From positions 59,874 through 123,873 of the forward strand of contig MNCI01017725.1 in assembly GCA_015680685.1 (NCBI GenBank): a DNA stretch of 64,000 nucleotides. Direction: 5' to 3'. Positions within the stretch are counted from its first letter, which is position 1, and each line of letters begins with the position of its first letter. Source of the DNA: Gnetum montanum. Lineage: Eukaryota; Streptophyta; Gnetopsida; Gnetales; Gnetaceae. Below the pieces are notes generated by a model. The model had not been told where the DNA came from. It saw only the letters and a program-made list of their open reading frames with translations, and ran no database searches. The position numbers and the translations under genes are program-made. Shown one piece after another: positions 10,559-21,215 of this stretch.

Positions 10559-11826
10559 TGGGTTAATGACACATTAATCATGCTTTACACGCAGGATTCA
10601 TTGTGCCCTGGGTCAGTTACCTCATGTCCCAATCTCTACAATCCCTTCTATTGTCTGTCTCATCTCGCTGTTCATGTAATTGTAGCTCGTGTCTTGTGTA
10701 GCGTAGAATTCTTACCTCATTCCAATGATACTTACATGTGTGTGTTTGATAGAACCAATGTGGATTACATTTAACCCTTCTAGTGCCTACGGACACTTTA
10801 AAGTGTGGTTATGCAAGGGCATTATAGGTTGGAACCTACTTTGACGAGGACCACTTGCATAATTTTTGTAATTTGCACTCATAACATATCGTCTGCACAT
10901 CATCTATTACCCTCAGCATATTGTCAATGATATTCTTTCCCTTATTACTATCCCTCCGATTCAAACGTTCCTATGAACCATCACATAGTCTTTTTCTCTC
11001 CCTTACCATCTGAGGTCCTTATTGATAAATTCCACACCATCATAATTTTTGTGCCTTCAGAACTAGTTGAATTACCCTAGAACCCTTTTAACAACAATCT
11101 AGATGTCCTTAGTTTACATCGTTTAATTTCAAAAAATTATTAAAAATTCAGTACATTCTATAAAGTGCCCTAACTTCAAGAGGCTGCGATATCACGTACG
11201 TGATATCACAGTTGACATGATATCACGTACGTGATATCGCGGTCGACACGATATCGCGTTCACACTATCGTGTACATAATATCACGTCCATGCTATCACG
11301 TACGCAATATCACATCCAAAAAATATATATATACGCGACCCCCTATGCCTATCAACATCATTTGCAACTGTTTACGCAGGGGAAGTTTTTTAAATTTCTC
11401 TTTACAACTCGCAATTGCGCGTCCCTTGTTTTCATATCCATAACTCGCTCGCTAGTACTCTGATTTTCATTCTATTTGAACCTACTTGAACCCGGAGTGT
11501 TCAGCTTAGTCGTGGGGGAGGGGCACACGCTTAATAGCACATAAGTTTTTTGAAATTCATCATCGCCCAAAGGACATTATCAAGGGTAATTAGTTATAAA
11601 ATTAATGATAAATGCACCAAAAACAATTTCATCTCCTTAGTTATACTGAGAAACTAGATTTGGAAACCACCTAAGCAAAGAGGATTAAATATCATAATCT
11701 TTCGGGGACATTTTCTCCCAATAATTAACATCACACGAAGATAAAGAAAATTCATTAAGGCAAGCAGTAAGGTATAACCTCACTTTGGTAACAATGTTAC
11801 TAATAATGGGCCCCCTGTGATTGTAG
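10559..11826 (+). other. Spacer preceding the env-position ORF (A2)
   Basis: Homologous to 3030-4536 of A1 (shared 'TTCATTGTGC...CTCAGG/CCTGGG' and 'AAGGGCAT..TAGGTTGGAACC' blocks) but with a single copy of the 331-bp unit. It contains the strongest palindrome cluster in the window (11188-11314), a TATA-like run (11318-11334) and a splice-acceptor-like end (TGTGATTGTAG) abutting ATG 11827. Confidence 0.65.
11188..11314 (+). repeat. Palindromic GATATC/ACGTACGT cluster with two perfect 20-bp palindromes
   Basis: GATATCACGTACGTGATATC occurs at 11188-11207 and again at 11219-11238, each identical to its own reverse complement, with a 31-bp period. They are followed by partial copies (GATATCGCG, CTATCGTGTACATAATATCAC, CTATCACGTACGCAATATCAC). 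Weaker clusters sit at 3973-4012, 7537-7582, 49578-49645 and 57816-57872. Confidence 0.9.
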
Positions 11827-12609
11827 ATGGACCCAAAACGCGAACAACAGAAAGGTCTTGCTCAAGGTGTGATCAAGTGACCTAGGAAAGGTAAAGGACA
11901 AGTTCCTGCTGAACAACATGCAGAGCAGGACAAATCATTTAGTATCCATCAAGAACACCCTGTCACTGTACAATCAAGGCAGGTGGAAGGAAGAGCTGCT
12001 ATAGTGTCTGAACACGGACGACATCTCACGTTGCCCCAGGATTGTGTTCAAGCCATCCATGAAAGGTCCATATTAACTACAATGATCATGGAATTAAACT
12101 TTGGACCTTTCATAGAATTTACTCCGAAGGCTGTTAGGGATCACCTCAAAGGGTCCCCATTGTGGCCTATCCTCTCTGAAAGTGGTGCCTGGTACTTAGG
12201 AGAAACGTACCAATTGTGGCACAACAAAGAAGAAGGCACCACAGTTAACATTTGAGGTGTGACTATTGAGTTCTCTGTTCAAGCCATTTCGAAAGTATTA
12301 AACCTTCCAAATACAGGGCCAAAGGTTGCATGGTTGTCTATCCACTCAGACCCTGATGCACAACAAGTTTGGTTAGATAGGGCGTACGGTAAGGAACATA
12401 ATATCTATGGGGAGTTGACGACGGAAGAGAAGATTTATTTCAAAATAGGGACTTATCTCATCTTCCCCACAAGAGGTTGAAAAATAATTTCAACATATGT
12501 GGCAAGAGGATGTGCAATGTTGATGGGAAAGGTTAATGCTAACCTACCTCATCTATATTTTATGGAGATCCTAAGGCGGTTTGATGAATGAAAGACAAGG
12601 AAGTTTGCA
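11827..12609 (+). pseudogene. Plant-transposon-protein-like ORF, C-terminally truncated (A2)
   Basis: ATG 11827 (MDPKREQQKG) follows an acceptor-like TGTAG. After early stops, 11983-12255 and 12259-12480 encode the counterpart of the A1 domain (MELNFGPFIEFTP, WHNKEEGTTVNI, VQAISKVLNLPNTGPKV). The reading is separated by a TGA at 12253-12255 and another near 12478. Near 12597-12612 the similarity to A1 ends, and the sequence continues as the Pro/Gln-rich gag C-terminus of a pol-bearing copy. The coiled-coil half lies 21 kb downstream at 33684. Confidence 0.65.
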
Positions 12610-12612
12610 TGG

Positions 12613-15600
12613 GACTCTTCTAGTCACGCAACCTTTGAGAATTACTACCACCCCCCAAAATATTTCTGACCACGATCTCCATCACCCAAGGGGGAAGGCC
12701 CACATCTTTACTATCCTCCATCACCTTCTCCTATCATCCCTACTCAACAACATCCCACTCAGCTACCACCTGCTCAACCTATGCAGGGGGAAATCCCACC
12801 ACAGCCACAGCAACACAATGCTACGAGGGCTATCAACCTACAATCGGCTCCTCAGCCGAGTGGATCGGAAGCGAAGCCACAGAAACGTCCCTTCTTCTAG
12901 CCCAATAACTTAAGCACACCGTCACACACACCTATGGCTAGTGCCTCTAAACCTCAAATTGCCTCCACTATTCCACCCTTTAAGCAGCCTTTAAACCAAA
13001 CGCCCTCCAACGTACAAACGGTTATGCTCACACACACTGTGACTGACTGGATAAAGGCAAGTCATCTTCATCAGAAATTGACTAATCTGGGTAGCCCCCT
13101 CATTTATCTTCAGGTGGCAGGAAATGAGCCATGTAAAGCCCTTTCGGACTCGGGGTCGGGAGTTGACTTGATTTCACATGACATGTACAAGAATTGGAAC
13201 TTGTCCCTATTAAAGAAGAGCAACATTCGGCTCGAGCTAGTAGACCAATCCATTACTATTCCCTTGGGATTGGTGGAAGACATTGTAACCACTATTTGTG
13301 GGTGGTCCTATATTGCTGATTTCCTTGTCATCCGTGTTGAGAATTGCAAGGGGAACTTCCCAATCATAATGGGAAGAGCCTGGTTGAGGACGGTGGATGC
13401 AAGATTAGGACTCCAAGATCTTTCCCTTGAATTTTCAAAGGAAAATCCTTTTGGAAAGATCGAGAAGAAGCACGTTCCATGTATTGCATACAGTGACTCT
13501 GGGTGCAACTGTGTGCAACAACTGTGGTTCGCTAAGCGGACATCTATTCAAGCATGTAGTCAGTGTACCAAGGAATCGCCAGTTCAACAATGCCTGTATG
13601 CAGTAGCCACAAATCAAGAAGGCACCCAGTGGCTAACCATTGATCCTGCTAGTAGTACCTTGTGCATGGAACCATCTGAGGGGCTTGTACACACCTACAT
13701 AGAAAGCATGAATAATTTGGAAGAGGTTCATCAACAAGTATCCACTGTTGATGACCATGATGAGTGGGGAAAGTTGCAAATCCCTGAAAGTTTCAAACAA
13801 GAGCCCTTGGAACTCAAGCCCTTATCAGCCCACCTAGAATATGCATTTTTGCAAAATGGGAAACTGGTGATTATCAATGCCACGCTTGCTCCTGAACAGA
13901 ACAAGAAATTGCTGAAGGTGGTAAACAAATGGGATGCTGCTTATGCATGGTCATATCCTGAATTAACAGGAGTTGATCCTAGGGTTTGCCAACATTGAAT
14001 TTATATTGACCCCTCCATGAAGCCACAAAGACAACCACAAAGGCGATTGAACCCCAAATTGAAGCAAGTCGTCAAAGATGAAATCAAGTGGTTGCTAAAA
14101 TCAGGATTCATCTACTCTATTGCTGATAGTGAATGGGTTAGTCCACTCATTATTATGCCAAAGAAAGGTGGAAAATAGAGGGTCTGTATAGATTTCCGAT
14201 TACTCAACATGGCTACCTTCAAAGATCACTTCCTGCTCCCATTTGTGGACGAAGTGTTGGATACCATTGCGGGGCATCGTTATTACAGCTTTTTGGATGG
14301 TTATAGTGGCTATAACCAAATCCAAATTGTGCCAGAGGAGCAGGCCAAGACAACCTTCACAAGTCCCTAGGGGACTTTTGCATACAAAAAGGAGCCTTTT
14401 AGCCTGTGTAATGCACCTGCCACTTTCCAACACCTTGTTCTCAGCATCTTCCAGCAGAAAATTGGCAATGGGGTAGAAGTCTTCATGGATGACTTCTCTA
14501 CCTATGGGGCCACGTTCGATCAAGTCTTGGACAACCTTGAGTAAGTTCTAAAAATATGTGTGGACACTAACCTACTGCTCAACTGGCAGAAAAGCCACTT
14601 AATGGTCCAGGAGGGCTTTGTGTTGGGGCACCATATTTTGCAGATAAGGATTAGCGTGGATCTTGACAAAATTAGGGTCATCCAAGGAATTACCAGGAAA
14701 CCAAGCATGGTAAAATATGTTCGGTCATTCCTTGGCCACACTAGTTACTATCAGCGCTTCATCAAAAATTTCTCAAATATCGCTAAGCCATTGGTGAAAC
14801 TCATGAAGAAAGATGCTCCGTTCGTCTAGACCACGGAATGTGAATTCACATTCCAAACGCTTAAACAAAAACTTGTAGAGACTCTAGTTCTATGGGCACC
14901 TGATTGGTCTAGGCCCTCCCACATCATGATGGATGCATCCAATTATGCATTGGAAGTTGTGCTTATACAGTGGGACGTTAAAAAATGCCCATACTATATT
15001 CACTATGCAAGTCGTAGCATTGTGGGTGCTCAGCTTAACTACACCACCACCAAACAGGAGTTGATGATGGTGGTGTTCACCTTGGAAAAATTTTGACACT
15101 ATGTGCTCGGGGTACAAGGTGTTCGTGCATACTGACCACAGTGCCATCCGGTTCTTGATGAATAAGTCAATGGTGAGCCCCTGTATCATATGGTAGCTGG
15201 TGATTCTTCAAGAATTTGACCTCACTATGGTAGATCGGAAGGGAACTGAGAATGTGGTTGCTAACCACTTATCTTGATTGTGATGAGATGACATAGAAGA
15301 GGTGGAGCCCCTCTCTGACCAATTTCCCGATGAACTTCTCTTCGTGGGAGCGGTCGATCTGTAGGTACCCAAGGAATCACCTTGGTTTAACCACATCCTC
15401 ACAACTTAGGAATTGCCAAAGGAGTTGAACCATCGGCAGAAACAACAGTTTCTCCATAAGGCCAAGCGCTTCATGGAAATCAATGGCCACCTTTATAAGG
15501 TGTGTGCAAATGGCCTAGTTCGATGGTGTGTCCCTGATGATGATACCTTGTATGTCCTCCAAGATGCTCATGAGGGTCCTTATGGGGGCCACTATGCTAG

Positions 15601-16657
15601 ACGACGCATGATCATTAAGATCCTGCTTGTAGGATATTATTGGCCTACAATTTTTAGGGACATAGAATGGTTCGCCCGCTCTTGTGAACTATGCCAGAGA
15701 GACGGTGGGATGACTGCACGATTGGAGGAACCTCAATAGTGGATCCAACCACTGAAGCCCTTCGACATATGGGGCATCGACTTCATGGGTCCCATCACAC
15801 CCCTGTCCAATGGGAAGGTGTATATCATCATCACTGTGGATTATTGCATAAAGTGGATGGAGGCGACAGCCATCGTTGATTGTTTCTCAAACACCGCCAC
15901 ACGATTTGTCCAACAGTAAATCGTCAACAGGTTTGGAGTGCCACATGCACTCATCTCAGACAATGGAACACATTTCATGGGTGTCACTTTTTATAAACTC
16001 ATGCAACACTTGAGGGTTACCCGTAAATTTACAGTGCCTTATCACCCACAAGCCAACAAGCAAGCCGAAGTCACCAATAGGGAGATCACCAGAATCCTCA
16101 CTCGAACCATTAGTAAATATAAGAGGGACTGGAGCACCAAACTTAACGATGCCCTCTGGGCCTATCTCTTCACTTGGAAACTTCATATAGGTTACTCTCC
16201 CTATGAGTTAGTGTACTATAAGTTACCAAAACTCCCAATCTAGGTAGAACTCTGGACACTATCCACAACCAATGACTTAGGTCTTGACCTACCACTAGCA
16301 CAACGCGAACGACTTATCAACCTAACTGTGCTAGATGAGAATCGATTGGTGGCCCTATCTTCAAATGAGATCCACAAGGCTTACAATAAAAAACATCATG
16401 ATCTTAGGATTCGGAAGGTAACATTTAGACATGGAGATAAGGTGTTTTACTGGAACCCCACACACGTACCACAACCGACCAAGTTTCAAACACTGTCGAA
16501 GGGACCTTACATTGTCTCTGAAACCTTCCCATCCAGGGCCTTGCTTATACACAAACCTAAGGACCCCACTAGAATGAAGTTGGTCAATCGACAGCAATTA
16601 AAACCTTTCCATGAACTCCACCTAACCAGTGCTACTGCCTCATCGTCACTGGGATAA
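12613..16657 (+). pseudogene. Gag C-terminus, protease, RT, RNase H and integrase (pol) of A2
   Basis: A nearly complete Ty3/gypsy polyprotein. It starts with a Pro/Gln-rich gag tail, then protease with LSDSGSGV (DSG active site, about 13140). RT follows with WVSPLIIMPKKGGK, a Trp-to-TAG stop at 14176, and VFMDDFSTYG (YMDD-type box, about 14478-14507). RNase H spans about 14925-15280. The integrase has an HHCC finger (HEGPYGGH...CELCQR, 15567-15705), [17 protein letters not shown] and a C-terminal GDKVFYWNP. The pro-pol frame is kept from 12613 to about 15105, where one frameshift (HYVLG/KVFVHTDHSA) moves it to the frame used to 16657. About a dozen stops interrupt it, mostly at Trp, Gln or Arg positions. 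Confidence 0.85.
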
Positions 16658-16802
16658 CCTTGTTACATTTTCGCGTCTCCTCCTTTCCACCCAATCGTGG
16701 GGGAGACCATCCTCCATGCTAATCCATTCTACCAAGCTCTCCATTATTTTTGAAATTTTTTGTTTTACACCTTTTTGTTTTTCAACATCATTCATAAGTT
16801 TG
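16658..16802 (+). other. Post-pol non-coding segment of A2
   Basis: Matches the start of the A3 post-pol region (CGTGGGGGAGA versus CATGGGGGAGATGG, then TTTTTGTTTTACAC words). It ends abruptly at the truncated Tat LTR near 16803. Confidence 0.55.
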
Positions 16803-17311
16803 TCAATTCAAGCATACTTAACTCCTGGCATCCAAGCATTTCATCACATCATTACATCACATTGCCCTGGGGCTTGGCACTTAACCTGCCATCCACACGT
16901 GTAGCTACGCTTTGACCGGTGCACATCTTTTCTATGCAATACAATACAATTTCATTATTGCCTTCCATTTATATTGTTTACTCTGTTTACGCTTCCTTTA
17001 CAATATAGCTTTATTTATGCTTTGTTTACAATTCAATCTCTGTTTATGCTCTGCGCTCTGTTTACATTTCGTGTTGCTATTTGCATTCTGTTTACATTCT
17101 GTTTACACCATTTACGATAACCTCAGTGCTAGTCGTAGCTTACGCTTGGGGAAGTCCTTGGTTGATTTGTGTGCAAACCATCCAAGGCACTCTACCTTCT
17201 TTCTCTTTTCCAGCTTGCCCTCAAGCAAAGGTAGGGTCAGCTATGCCTGCCTGACAATCTTTTGGTGTCTATTTCCCTTTTAGCCTTACATCAACGATTT
17301 AGGTCAGTATA
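16803..17311 (+). repeat. Partial 5' LTR of T1
   Basis: Nearly collinear with 33190-33676. Shared features include CATCCAAGCATTTCATCACA, repeated 'CTGTTTAC' words (16980-17110) and the end GGTCAGTATA (GGTTAGTACA in the 3' copy). The promoter half found at 32029-33189 in the 3' LTR is missing. Confidence 0.8.
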
Positions 17312-17316
17312 GTAAA

Positions 17317-17336
17317 TTGGCGCTAGAAGGAGGGTC
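17317..17336 (+). promoter_or_regulatory. Primer-binding site of T1
   Basis: TTGGCGCTAGAAGGAGGGTC lies six bases after the LTR end, the position expected for a tRNA-primed minus-strand start. It differs from the TTGGCACC... type next to the Athila-like LTRs. The tRNA species was not identified. Confidence 0.6.
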
Positions 17337-17339
17337 TAA

Positions 17340-17640
17340 CTTTTGTCTATCGAAGCATTACCTGTCTAAACAAAGTGTCGATTAAAGCCTACCCAATTTG
17401 CACATGCTAGCTTAGCTCACCCATCTTATCTGTCCTACCTCACGCTACAGTACTCATGCTGTAGTCTAGTCACGTCGCCTCTCACACTACCTCTCACGCT
17501 ACCTCTTACGCTGCCTCTCATGTGACACATGCCTATTGATTATGTTGCCTGTTAGTTACGCTACTTGTTGATTACGCATGCTTGCTTTTGACGACATGTT
17601 GTCTACCACGCTGTTGACACATTTTGGCCATTCATGGAAT
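17340..17640 (+). other. 5' leader of T1
   Basis: Non-coding. It contains short imperfect repeats of ACCTCTCACGCT type (17474-17525). Similarity to retroelement sequence fades after about 17620, where the gene-fragment segment starts. Confidence 0.4.
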
Positions 17641-18377
17641 AGGTTGGCATGATAAAATTGATTAAAGGTTTTTGCAGTTGGAGAAGTGGAAAAAATTTTA
17701 GAGAAAGGTTGTTATATCCATTATGCAAATCATGTACTCATCAATATATTATTAGCACTTTTTACTAAAGAAGTATTTAGGCATGCGGTTGAAACGGTGT
17801 TTCAAGATCTGCTCATGAATTTCAAAGGCCTCTTCCAGAGCAGGCAGGAATCACACTAGGCCTAATATCAACACCTTCCTTGTTTTTGTTTTTAATCCAC
17901 GGCCTCTTACGGACACATCCAGAAACCCCAAACACTTTTTAAAAGGCCCTAAAAAATCATTACCAGTGACACAAGAACAAGGGAGAGAACTCGATTACAC
18001 TTAATTTAAAGAAAAGCAAGAAAAAAAAGAAGTGTTTTGGGCTTTTGATTATTTTTCATCAATTTCTGTTCTTGATTTTGAAAATGTCGATGGCCACATG
18101 GAAGAAACGCTATTTCGAATCTGGCGTCAATTCCTTGCCTCGCAAGCAAATGCATGCATAGATAGCAGTTGTAAACAATTCTCTCATTCCATTCCATTCT
18201 ATTCTATTGAACGACAAAACAGCAAAGAAAATTCTGAAACTTATCCGCGCAAGAGAAGATTAGAGAAGAGGAGTAGGAGATTGATATTTTGATTATCGAA
18301 GAGGAGTAGGAGATTGATATTTTGATTATCGAAGAAGAAGAATAGAAGAGAGAGGTGAGGAGCAGAATTCAGAAAAA
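17641..18377 (+). other. Upstream sequence of the AN1-like gene fragment
   Basis: No ORF of note. It ends in a purine-rich 5'-UTR-like stretch with two exact tandem copies of a 33-bp unit (18265-18297 and 18298-18330), both ending in GATTATC, just before ATG 18378. It could be the original promoter and leader of the captured gene. Confidence 0.4.
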
Positions 18378-18958
18378 ATGGAAGATGATGGAGGAACACT
18401 GATGTTTCCATCGTTGGGGAAACACTACAATTTGGAGAAATGTAGGAGACTCGATTTTCTTCCATTCAAATGCAATGCCTGTAATCGATACTTCTGCGCC
18501 AATCACCGCCACTACAAAAATCACTCCTACTCGGCAAAGTCTTTCAACCTTCAGTTGGCTCAGCTCACTGCAGCTGCTCTGCCGCAGGATTCACCGCTGC
18601 CGTGGCCTCATTGTCAGCATCCCCGAAAGATCTGCGTCAACTGCAATGATGACACCAGCGATTTGCGGTACGTACAACATTTGGTGATAGATGGTGGTAA
18701 GTAAGAGCACTACGCAAAATGTTCTAGATATCCCACTCTTACTGTGTCAAGAAGATGAGGGTAGCATCAACACGTGACCTCATTCCACTAGATCAAGCCA
18801 AAACTAACGCCACTGCCGACGCCTGCTGTTTCGATGGTGCCGTTAGCGAAAATGGAGACGGTATTATTCTAGATGTTAGATGTAGATACAACCGCTTGTT
18901 TTGCTGCAAGAAATTCAAGAAAAGAGGGACAGAGAAATGCAGGACAGAATCACCGTAA
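18378..18958 (+). pseudogene. AN1-type zinc-finger (stress-associated protein-like) gene fragment
   Basis: ATG 18378 opens an ORF (to 18704) with the N-terminal AN1 finger of plant stress-associated proteins: FPSLGKHYNLEKCRRLDFLP, then FKCNACNRYFCANHRHYKNH. The core C-x2-C...C-x4-H series is recognisable, but the first ligand (normally GKHC) is Tyr and the closing ligand (normally HxC) is also Tyr. That leaves an incomplete set for the two zinc sites. A 'KICVNC' pair follows. A frame change near 18700 precedes a Cys-rich stretch (18840-18950; RCRYNRLFCCKK...EKC) that may be a decayed second finger. The expected family roles are ubiquitin-linked stress responses, but this copy is very probably non-functional. 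It lies tail to tail with a TRAPPC12-like fragment. Confidence 0.6.
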
Positions 18959-18961
18959 GCT

Positions 18962-19390
18962 CTGCATCAACCATGCCCTGTGAAGTACCTTATTGTTTGT
19001 GGCAATAACATTGGTGGGATCCTTCTCCAACGCCTCTTCGTACTCTTGAACCGCGGCCACGTAATCCTTGTGAATGATATGCTCCAACGCTTGGCTGAAG
19101 GTCCCGCCTGGTACTTGAGGTCACCAAGCTGTAGCTGAACATGGCCAAGCATGGAAACCAAAAACAGATCCTCTGGACTCCTCTGCAGCAACCGTCCATC
19201 CATTTCATCACAATCACGTACTCTTTCTAGCTCATATGATGGCAAACAATAATCACAATCTCCTCACGTCTACAATAGAGAGCAGCTTGAGAAATAAAAT
19301 ACGCCGAATCATCGTGTGAGGAACGATCCAAATCAACCGTTTTGTCATCATCCTGATAATTTCCACGCACGGAACCTTGGGAATCAACTG
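18962..19390 (-). pseudogene. TRAPPC12-like TPR protein fragment
   Basis: Reading the minus strand from 19390 gives, with frame changes: SQAALYCRREE, SYELERVRDCDEMDG, SPEDLFLVSMLGHVQLQLGD, then (after a shift near 19110) HIIHKDYVAAVQEYEEALEK and a TN(V)IATNNK-like ending. This TPR-type series resembles the C-terminal repeats of plant TRAPPC12-like trafficking proteins. At least two frameshifts and one stop are present, and both ends are missing. The assignment is from remembered family appearance. Confidence 0.45.
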
Positions 19391-19713
19391 TTAGCACAAA
19401 AAAAATTATTAAAATTAATTAGTTAAGACATGCATAGTGTTAAATATACTTTGACAATATTTCATTGAAAAAGAGAAAAGAAATTTTTGGGATATTTGTG
19501 GAACATCCTATATAAAGGGGACGTTTGGTTAGGATCCCTTTTATTCCTATGGAAAATTATAGTTAAGTAAAATTCCATGATAATTGTAACTAATTTTAAA
19601 TTACCAAAAAGACACATGCTAATGTTAGCATGATTTTCTCCTAACTTCATGTATAAGTTATAACTTCCTAACTTGTTGGGCAAGTAATATCTTCATGCTA
19701 ATGCTAACGACCT
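19391..19713. other. AT-rich junction between gene fragments and T1 protease
   Basis: No feature recognised. The gag region expected here in a Tat element is absent. The exact join between captured DNA and T1 lies somewhere in this stretch. Confidence 0.4.
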
Positions 19714-20851
19714 ATGCGAGAACGTCTTGCCGATAGACTAACAAGAGAACGTTTGGAAAGAGAAAACCATTCATACAAATTGGGACCACCAAAGCCAACA
19801 CCGCTAAATGTTGTTGCCATGGGTCCACCCATTAATGAGCCTGGTACGAGTCATCAAAATGAGGATAATATCACGAGTCATGTCCCAAACCCAGAATCTT
19901 CAGTAACAACCCCTCCACGGGAAATACAAATGCTGGGTCAAATGGACCAAATCGCTATAGACAAGGATGCCCCATGTGGTAAAGACCTAGCGAATGCGTT
20001 CACCCAAGTCACACAAGCTTTGAAACAAAAGAATACTTCTTTAAGCTTGTATGATCTAGTAATGACTTCACCAGTACATTGAGAAGCTCTTGTGCATATG
20101 TTAATTTCGGTCCCTGTTAGTGAGGACCTTCTTGAACCATCCATTCATGTGGTATTGTCCGCACAGTCTCAGGAATCAAAGACTACATCCCTAAAGTTTC
20201 ATGCTAAGGACATTAAGCTAGATGAGAAAACATGAGAAGTTACTATAACCCTTATGTTCATAATGATACAGGTTAATCATTTCAAGATACGTAGGGTGCA
20301 TGTCGATGATGGTGCGGCAACCAATGTAATACCTTTTTATGTCATCAAAAAACTAGGACTTACCAAACAAATATAGCCCACGATAACTTCTTTCCTAAAA
20401 TCCTTCAGTGGTTCCTGTGTTGGAGTGAGAGGTATGGTTACCTTGGATTTCATAGCTGGGGACTAATTCCCCACATCAGTCGAATTCATAGTAGTTGACA
20501 AAATGCCAGGATTTAATTTGATCCTAGGGCACCCCTGGCTAGCTCAACTTAAAGCCGTATCCTCCCCAATCCATCAGGAGATCCACCTACCTTACGAGGG
20601 TGGTGAGATCATCATATATGGGGATGTAATAGTACTGCCTACTCTTTCATGCTCTAAAGTAGATCAAGAGTCAGAAATTGAGTTTGTTGAGCCTAAGCAA
20701 GGAACCATGAGTGTACTTCAAAACATAAATCCAACATTAACTCCCAATCCCATTGAAACTGAAGAAACACTAGACAATACAAACATAGGCGCCATTCCTA
20801 CTAATGTCTCTTAGTCAGAATTACCCTTTGATATCATTGATGAAGGAGAAG
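19714..20851 (+). pseudogene. Gag-pol linker and protease exon of T1
   Basis: A single frame (with stops near 20080, 20235, 20375, 20465 and 20812) encodes a Pro/Glu-rich linker and an aspartic protease. The active-site region is VHVDDGAATNVIPFYVIKKL (DDGA in place of DSG/DTG, as is common in Tat-type elements), with a later flap/helix end PGFNLILGHPWL (from 20504). The exon ends GAAG at 20851, directly before GTGAGTAT, an excellent plant 5' splice site. The codon is split after its first base. Confidence 0.65.
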
Positions 20852-20937
20852 GTGAGTATAAAATCTTACCCGCATGCGCAACCCCACATGTTAAACTACA
20901 AAGGATCAAGAAGCAACTCAATAAATAGAACTAACTA

Positions 20938-21215
20938 ACCACATGTTCAAAATGAAGTTAAATTACCACATGTCTGAAATGACGTTAAACTACCGATCGT
21001 CCAGCATGACGTTAAACTGCCAACAAACATCCACAATGACATTAAACTAGCCACTGTCAGAAATGGCTGGTTCCATTTAAAACTTTCTGAAAACGTTACT
21101 ACCTTTGGCCCACCATGGCATAAAACTAGTGATCCTTTCTTTCTTTAACAATAGATGCAATAGTCCATCATAACTTTAAACAGATGTGCCTAGCCTGAAA
21201 TGGCTTTAAACTAGA
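20938..21215 (+). repeat. Degenerate tandem array with TTAAACT core (array 1)
   Basis: Units of about 32-34 bp share an ATGACRTTAAACTRCC-type core (near 20953, 20983, 21008, 21037 and, weaker, 21197). A single similar unit occurs near 26911 and a related array follows integrase at 30545-30815. Confidence 0.6.
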
